A stretch of DNA of 18,416 nt from CAZAMT01 sp964486145 (GTDB lineage Bacteria > Bacteroidota > Bacteroidia > Bacteroidales > JAAAOM01). Where the stretch lies: contig CAZAMT010000049.1 in the NCBI GenBank assembly GCA_964486145.1, positions 1 through 18,416 of the forward strand, written 5' to 3'. A program made the position numbers and the translations under genes. Shown here piece after piece: positions 14,865 through 18,416 of this stretch (position 1 is the stretch's first letter; each line of letters begins with the position of its first letter). The notes below the pieces were generated by a model. It saw only the letters and a list, made by a program, of their open reading frames with translations. It made no database searches and was not told the DNA's origin.

Positions 14865-14907
14865 CAAAAATACATGAAAATATTTTAATAAAGAAATATT
14901 TCTTTAT
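14865..14907 (-). promoter_or_regulatory. rex promoter with overlapping 20-bp palindrome (candidate operator)
   Basis: TATTTTTG on the minus strand (14865-14872) fits the -7 consensus, and TTTC at 14893-14896 is a near match to the -33 box at a 20-base distance. A perfect palindrome, ATAAAGAAATATTTCTTTAT, spans 14888-14907 and covers the -33 box. Its GAA-N4-TTC centre and outermost T/A agree with the general Rex operator form (TTGTGAA-N4-TTCACAA); the middle positions do not. The predicted start lies only a few bases before ATG 14855, so the transcript may be nearly leaderless. Confidence 0.45.
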
Positions 14908-14946
14908 ATTTTGAAATGTTATAAAGCACTTTTCAGGTGATGGAAT

Positions 14947-14970
14947 AAAAAAAGGGGCATGCAGCCCCTT
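14947..14970 (-). terminator. Intrinsic terminator of thrS-infC-rpmI-rplT
   Basis: In the minus direction a 7-bp stem (AAGGGGC pairing with GCCCCTT, loop of 5 bases, 14952-14970) is followed by a run of seven U. It begins about 20 bases after the rplT stop, the right place to end the operon. Confidence 0.85.
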
Positions 14971-14991
14971 CCTGTTGAATTTATAAATTTC

Positions 14992-15336
14992 TTATTTTAC
15001 TTTTTTTACAATGGCTTCAAAAGCTTCGGGATTATTCATGGCTAAATCAGCCAGGACTTTACGGTTTAGTTCGATTCCCGCTTTTGAAAGTTTTCCCATA
15101 AATTCAGAATATGACATTCCGTGCATTCTTACACCGGCGTTGATACGCTGAATCCAAAGGGATCGGAAATTTCGTTTTTTGGTTTTTCTGTCGCGGTAAG
15201 CGTACAGAAGGCCTTTTTCGTGAGCATTTTTTGCTACTGTCCAAACATTCTTTCGTCTACCAAAATAACCTTTGGTTTGTTTTAAAACTTTTTTTCTTTT
15301 TTGTCGTGCTGCTACGACATTAACTGCTCTTGGCAT
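14992..15336 (-). CDS. rplT: 50S ribosomal protein L20 (bL20)
   Basis: 114 residues from ATG 15336, the normal length. L20 binds 23S rRNA early in large-subunit assembly. The sequence is typical: MPRAVNVVAARQKRKKVLKQ at the start, RNFRSLWIQRINAG in the middle, and LNRKVLADLA near the end. It is the last gene of the operon, 93 bases after rpmI and just ahead of the terminator. In several bacteria L20 represses its own operon through mRNA structure. The preceding gap has a palindrome (15363-15374) that could serve such a role, but this is speculative. Confidence 0.98.
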   Translation of the reverse strand: MPRAVNVVAARQKRKKVLKQTKGYFGRRKNVWTVAKNAHEKGLLYAYRDRKTKKRNFRSLWIQRINAGVRMHGMSYSEFMGKLSKAGIELNRKVLADLAMNNPEAFEAIVKKVK

Positions 15337-15362
15337 AAATTCTAATTTTTTGAGTGCAAGCG

Positions 15363-15374
15363 TTCCTTAAGGAA
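15363..15374. repeat. 12-bp palindrome in the rpmI-rplT gap
   Basis: TTCCTTAAGGAA is a perfect palindrome 27 bases before the rplT start. As RNA it cannot make a hairpin by itself without losing the central pairs, so a dimer or a longer alternative fold would be needed. It is the only clear structure in the 93-base gap. Confidence 0.3.
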
Positions 15375-15429
15375 TCTTTCATGCTACCACTCTGGTTAAA
15401 AACATTCATTGTAAACCTCTGTTGTTGGT

Positions 15430-15627
15430 TTATTTCATTGCAAGCAAAAACTTGGCGTTGGCTTCATCGGTTTTATGAACCGTTGTAAAATAACCAAGGT
15501 TTCTTTTCCTCTTCTTTGCTTTCTTTGTTAAAATATGGCTTTTGAAAGCATGCTTGCGTTTAATTTTCCCTGTACCGGTGAGTGAATATCTTTTTTTTGC
15601 ACCGGCATTTGTTTTCATCTTTGGCAT
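15430..15627 (-). CDS. rpmI: 50S ribosomal protein L35 (bL35)
   Basis: 65 residues from ATG 15627, standard size. It is strongly basic and shows the family's opening MPKMKTNAGAKKRYSLTGTG, followed by KIKRKHAFKSHILTKK. It lies 24 bases after infC in the conserved infC-rpmI-rplT order. Confidence 0.98.
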   Translation of the reverse strand: MPKMKTNAGAKKRYSLTGTGKIKRKHAFKSHILTKKAKKRKRNLGYFTTVHKTDEANAKFLLAMK

Positions 15628-15651
15628 TACGAATCAACTTTATGAATTAAT

Positions 15652-16200
15652 TTATTTTTTACCTGATTTGGGTGAAATGAACATGGTCATTCTTTTCCCT
15701 TCCAATTTTGGAAGCTGTTCAACTTTACCAAGTTCTTCAAGGTCCTGAGCAAACTTCAGTAATAAGATTTCACCTTGCTCTTTGTAAATGATTGAACGGC
15801 CTTTAAAAAACACGAACGCTTTTACCTTGGCATTATCTTCAAGGAATTTTTTCGCATGATTCAATTTAAAATTATAATCATGGTCATCAGTGTTTGGTCC
15901 AAACCGAATTTCTTTGACAACGGTTTTTTGGGTTTTGGCCTTCATTTCCTTTTGTTTCTTTTTTTGTTTGTAAAGAAATTTCTGATAATCAGTAACTTTA
16001 CAAACCGGTGGATCAGCACTTGGTGAAATTTCAACTAAATCAAGATCCATTTCATCAGCAAGTTTTAACGCTTCTTCAGTCGACATGATTGCCTGTTCAA
16101 CGTTTTCTCCAACAACACGTACCGTCTTGGCACGTATTTGCCTGTTAACCCTGTGTTGTGGCTGTTCCTCCTTTTTCCGAAAACTTTTTCTGGTAGCTAT
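15652..16200 (-). CDS. infC: Translation initiation factor IF-3, non-AUG (AUA) start
   Basis: 182 residues when started at the ATA codon 16198-16200. IF-3 binds the 30S subunit, blocks premature 50S joining and rejects non-AUG or mismatched start codons. The first ATG (16086) would delete the family's N-terminal domain, which is plainly encoded upstream in frame: RKSFRKKEEQPQHRVNRQIR, then VRVVGENVEQAI. After it come the linker (DYQKFLYKQKKKQKEMK) and the C-terminal domain (VKEIRFGPNTDDHDYNFKL to the end). Between the in-frame stop 21 bases upstream and the conserved residues there is no ATG, GTG or TTG suited to an SD; an ideal AAGGAGG lies 8 bases before ATA. A TTA codon three codons further upstream and a GAT are unlikely starts. 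Rare start codons in infC are the known basis of its autocontrol in E. coli (AUU). Confidence 0.9.
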   Translation of the reverse strand: MATRKSFRKKEEQPQHRVNRQIRAKTVRVVGENVEQAIMSTEEALKLADEMDLDLVEISPSADPPVCKVTDYQKFLYKQKKKQKEMKAKTQKTVVKEIRFGPNTDDHDYNFKLNHAKKFLEDNAKVKAFVFFKGRSIIYKEQGEILLLKFAQDLEELGKVEQLPKLEGKRMTMFISPKSGKK

Positions 16201-16208
16201 AGGTAAAT

Positions 16209-16215
16209 CCTCCTT
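16209..16215 (-). promoter_or_regulatory. Strong Shine-Dalgarno sequence of infC
   Basis: Reads AAGGAGG on the minus strand, 8 bases before the ATA start and just after the thrS stop (16219). Most genes in this window have no such sequence, as expected for Bacteroidota, where the anti-SD is largely masked on the ribosome. This one fixes the infC start. Confidence 0.85.
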
Positions 16216-16218
16216 ACT

Positions 16219-18171
16219 TTAATTAATACTCAAATTATTTAACTCTTGATTAACTTCTTCTTTTATAAATGACACAAACGCTTCAAGTTTCATTGCTCCT
16301 TTATCTCCTTCACCCTGTCGGCGCACTGAAACTGATTCGTTTTGCATTTCTTTTTCTCCCACAATGAGCAGGTAGGGTATTCGCTTTAACTCGTTGTCTC
16401 TTATCTTTTTACCTACCTTTTCATTCCGGTCATCTATCAAAGTGCGAATATCGGAATTATTTAGATATTTCAAAACTTTTTCAGCATATTCATTGTACTT
16501 TTCGCTTATCGGGAGAACAACAGTCTGCTCCGGTGTTAGCCATAGCGGGAATTTTCCACCTGTGTGTTCAATTAAAACAGCCACGAAGCGCTCCATCGAA
16601 CCAAAGGGTGCACGGTGTATCATGACCGGCCTGTGACGGCTGTCATCGTTTCCAATGTACTCCAGTTCAAATCGATCAGGCAGATTGTAATCAACTTGAA
16701 TTGTTCCCAGTTGCCATTTACGTCCAATAGCATCCTTAACCATAAAATCGAGCTTGGGTCCGTAAAATGCCGCTTCACCATACTCAATGGTTGTTTTCAA
16801 CCCTTTTTCTTTTGCAGCTTCAATAATGGCCTGCTCTGCTTTATCCCAGTTTTCATCGCTTCCGATATATTTTTCTTTATCTTCCGGATCCCGCAACGAA
16901 ATCTGAGCAATAAAATCACTAAAATCCAATACCTTGAATATATAAAAAATGATGTCAATGACCTTTATGAATTCACTTTTCAGTTGTTCGGGTGTACAAA
17001 AAATATGTGCATCATCCTGTGTAAAACCTCTTACTCTGGTTAAACCGTGCAACTCCCCGCTTTGTTCATATCTGTATACTGTGCCAAATTCTGCGTATCT
17101 GATGGGCAAATCCTTGTATGATCGTGGTTTGCTTTTGTAAATTTCACAATGGTGCGGGCAATTCATGGGTTTCAGCAAAAATTCCTCTCCTTCAGCAGGT
17201 GTTTGAATAGGCTTGAACGAATCTTTCCCGTATTTTTCATAATGTCCTGAAGTAACATACAATTCTTTTTGACCGATGTGTGGCGTTATAATTGGCTCAT
17301 AGCCGTATCGTATCTGTACTTTCTTTAAAAAGTTTTCCAGTCGTTCACGCAACATCGCACCTTTGGGCAGCCATAAGGGCAATCCCTGTCCAACGCGCTG
17401 AGAGAATGTAAATAATTCCAGTTCTTTTCCAATTTTACGGTGATCCCTTTCTTTAGCCTGTTCGAGCATTTCCAGGTATTCATCAAGCATTTTTTGTTTT
17501 GGAAAAGTGATTCCGTATATTCTTGTTAACTGCTTGCGGTTTTCATCGCCACGCCAGTATGCACCTGCAACACTCAGAAGTTTTATTGCTTTAATTTTTT
17601 CGGTATTGGGCAGGTGGGGACCGCGACATAAATCGGTGAAACTTCCCTGCGAATAAAAACTGATGGTGCCATCTTCAAGTTCATGAATAAGCTCCAGTTT
17701 ATATTCATCGCCTTTTCTTGAAAAGTAATCCACAGCTTCTTTTTTACTTACTTCTTTGCGTTCGTAAGGTAACTTTTCCCTGGCCAGTTCTTTCATTTTG
17801 GCTTCTATCTCCGGTAAATCAGCATCCGTCAATACTTTACCATTTGATGGGTCTACATCGTAATAAAATCCGTTTTCAATGCTGGGGCCAATTCCAAATT
17901 TGGTTCCCGGATACAATTGTTCAATGGCTTCTGCCATTAAATGCGCTGATGAATGCCAAAATGCATGTTTGCCTTCCGGATCATCAAACTTATGCAGCAC
18001 AATGGAGGCATCTTCATACAATGGACGTGTAAGATCTCTGATTTCACCGTTAACGCTAATACTAACTACTTCCTTTGCAAGCCTCGGACTGATGCTTTCG
18101 GCTATTTCCCGGCCGGTTACCCCTTCCTGAAATTCCTTTACGTTATTGTCCGGAAATGTTATTTTTATCAT
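16219..18171 (-). CDS. thrS: Threonyl-tRNA synthetase
   Basis: 650 residues from ATG 18171, full length. It charges tRNA-Thr in the cytoplasm. The domains run in the usual order. The N-terminal TGS domain covers about 1-62. The editing domain has HSSAH (His73, His77) and CRGPH near 182-186. The class II catalytic core shows RYAEFGTVYRYEQSGELHG (motif 2), the MNCPHHCE zinc-site cysteine, and HRAPFGSMERFVAVLIEH (motif 3). The anticodon-binding domain with VGEKEMQN comes last. It heads the thrS-infC-rpmI-rplT operon; its stop lies 18 bases before the infC start. Confidence 0.98.
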   Translation of the reverse strand: MIKITFPDNNVKEFQEGVTGREIAESISPRLAKEVVSISVNGEIRDLTRPLYEDASIVLHKFDDPEGKHAFWHSSAHLMAEAIEQLYPGTKFGIGPSIENGFYYDVDPSNGKVLTDADLPEIEAKMKELAREKLPYERKEVSKKEAVDYFSRKGDEYKLELIHELEDGTISFYSQGSFTDLCRGPHLPNTEKIKAIKLLSVAGAYWRGDENRKQLTRIYGITFPKQKMLDEYLEMLEQAKERDHRKIGKELELFTFSQRVGQGLPLWLPKGAMLRERLENFLKKVQIRYGYEPIITPHIGQKELYVTSGHYEKYGKDSFKPIQTPAEGEEFLLKPMNCPHHCEIYKSKPRSYKDLPIRYAEFGTVYRYEQSGELHGLTRVRGFTQDDAHIFCTPEQLKSEFIKVIDIIFYIFKVLDFSDFIAQISLRDPEDKEKYIGSDENWDKAEQAIIEAAKEKGLKTTIEYGEAAFYGPKLDFMVKDAIGRKWQLGTIQVDYNLPDRFELEYIGNDDSRHRPVMIHRAPFGSMERFVAVLIEHTGGKFPLWLTPEQTVVLPISEKYNEYAEKVLKYLNNSDIRTLIDDRNEKVGKKIRDNELKRIPYLLIVGEKEMQNESVSVRRQGEGDKGAMKLEAFVSFIKEEVNQELNNLSIN

Positions 18172-18416
18172 ATCAAATGAATAATTTTTTAAAAATTATG
18201 CAAAGATAATTATATTTAAAAACTCTAACCTGCCCTATTCATAAGTTATAATTTTAATTTATGATACAGCAGAGCAGAGCTTGTGCCGACAAAGGCTGCA
18301 TTAGCCCGATTTATCAGGTAAGGATTGCCTGCCCCGATATTTTTTCGGGGAGTTCAACGAAGTTAATTAATAAGGCTAAAACCTGAATCAGGCTATTTAC
18401 TTTTTTGCTTTTTTTT
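18172..18416. other. Upstream region of thrS, no gene seen
   Basis: The 245 bases to the right edge carry no convincing ORF or tRNA on either strand. They contain the thrS promoter (18201-18208), an inverted repeat with 9-bp arms and a 1-base centre (18181-18199) in the predicted thrS leader, and a 6-bp hairpin (CCCCGA / TCGGGG, 18332-18350) without a U-run. The last 18 bases are T-rich. Confidence 0.5.
18201..18208 (-). promoter_or_regulatory. -7 element of the thrS-infC-rpmI-rplT promoter
   Basis: TATCTTTG on the minus strand matches TAnnTTTG, 29 bases before the thrS ATG. The -33 box is weak (no TTTG at 19-21 bases). The predicted leader is about 23 nt and contains most of an AT-rich inverted repeat. 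Confidence 0.55.

Noticed and set aside
15652..16086. infC beginning at the first ATG (144 aa)
   Set aside because: It would remove the conserved IF-3 N-terminal domain that is encoded in frame upstream behind a strong SD.
18332..18350. CCCCGA/TCGGGG hairpin as a terminator or part of an RNA gene
   Set aside because: No U-run on either strand, and no tRNA-like or other known fold around it.

Overview
The window looks like chromosomal DNA of a Bacteroidota bacterium, probably a polysaccharide-degrading Bacteroidales or Marinilabiliales relative. This is inferred from four things: the dapB-lepB-lepB and thrS-infC-rpmI-rplT gene orders, the scarcity of Shine-Dalgarno sequences, promoter motifs of the TTTG / TAnnTTTG type, and glycan-degradation genes beside uronate catabolism. 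No tRNA, rRNA, CRISPR array, transposase or phage gene was seen.

Left part (1-8814, all on the minus strand, read right to left) is a uronate-release and catabolism operon. Its order is a sodium:solute symporter, glucuronate isomerase UxaC, an SDR-type fructuronate reductase (UxuB/YjmF-like), two tandem paralogous secreted glycoside hydrolases with a clan GH-A active-site layout, and a GH115-like alpha-glucuronidase that runs off the left edge. The logic is: cleave a glucuronate-bearing glycan in the periplasm or at the surface, import the uronate, isomerise it to fructuronate, and reduce it to mannonate. Mannonate dehydratase and KDG kinase are not in the window. A divergent AraC-family regulator (9089-9970, plus) shares a 274-bp intergenic region with the symporter and is the obvious candidate regulator.

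Middle part (10138-14855, minus) holds two tandem signal peptidase I genes preceded by dapB, with a well-formed promoter ahead of dapB. Further upstream are a 58-codon unrecognised ORF and the redox repressor gene rex.

Right part (14992-18171, minus) is the translation operon thrS-infC-rpmI-rplT, closed by an intrinsic terminator. infC very probably starts at an AUA codon behind a strong Shine-Dalgarno sequence. The last 245 bases hold the thrS promoter and no recognisable gene.

The points most worth a second look are: the AUA/SD start of infC; a consensus promoter with a 21-bp-spaced direct repeat just after the araC gene that points into the convergent lepB; TTTGC repeats at helical spacing in the divergent control region; a 20-bp perfect palindrome on the rex promoter; the 58-aa ORF; and the tandem hydrolases, whose active-site motifs and base composition have diverged while blocks at their ends stay nearly identical. 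I did not find a clear new multi-gene system.
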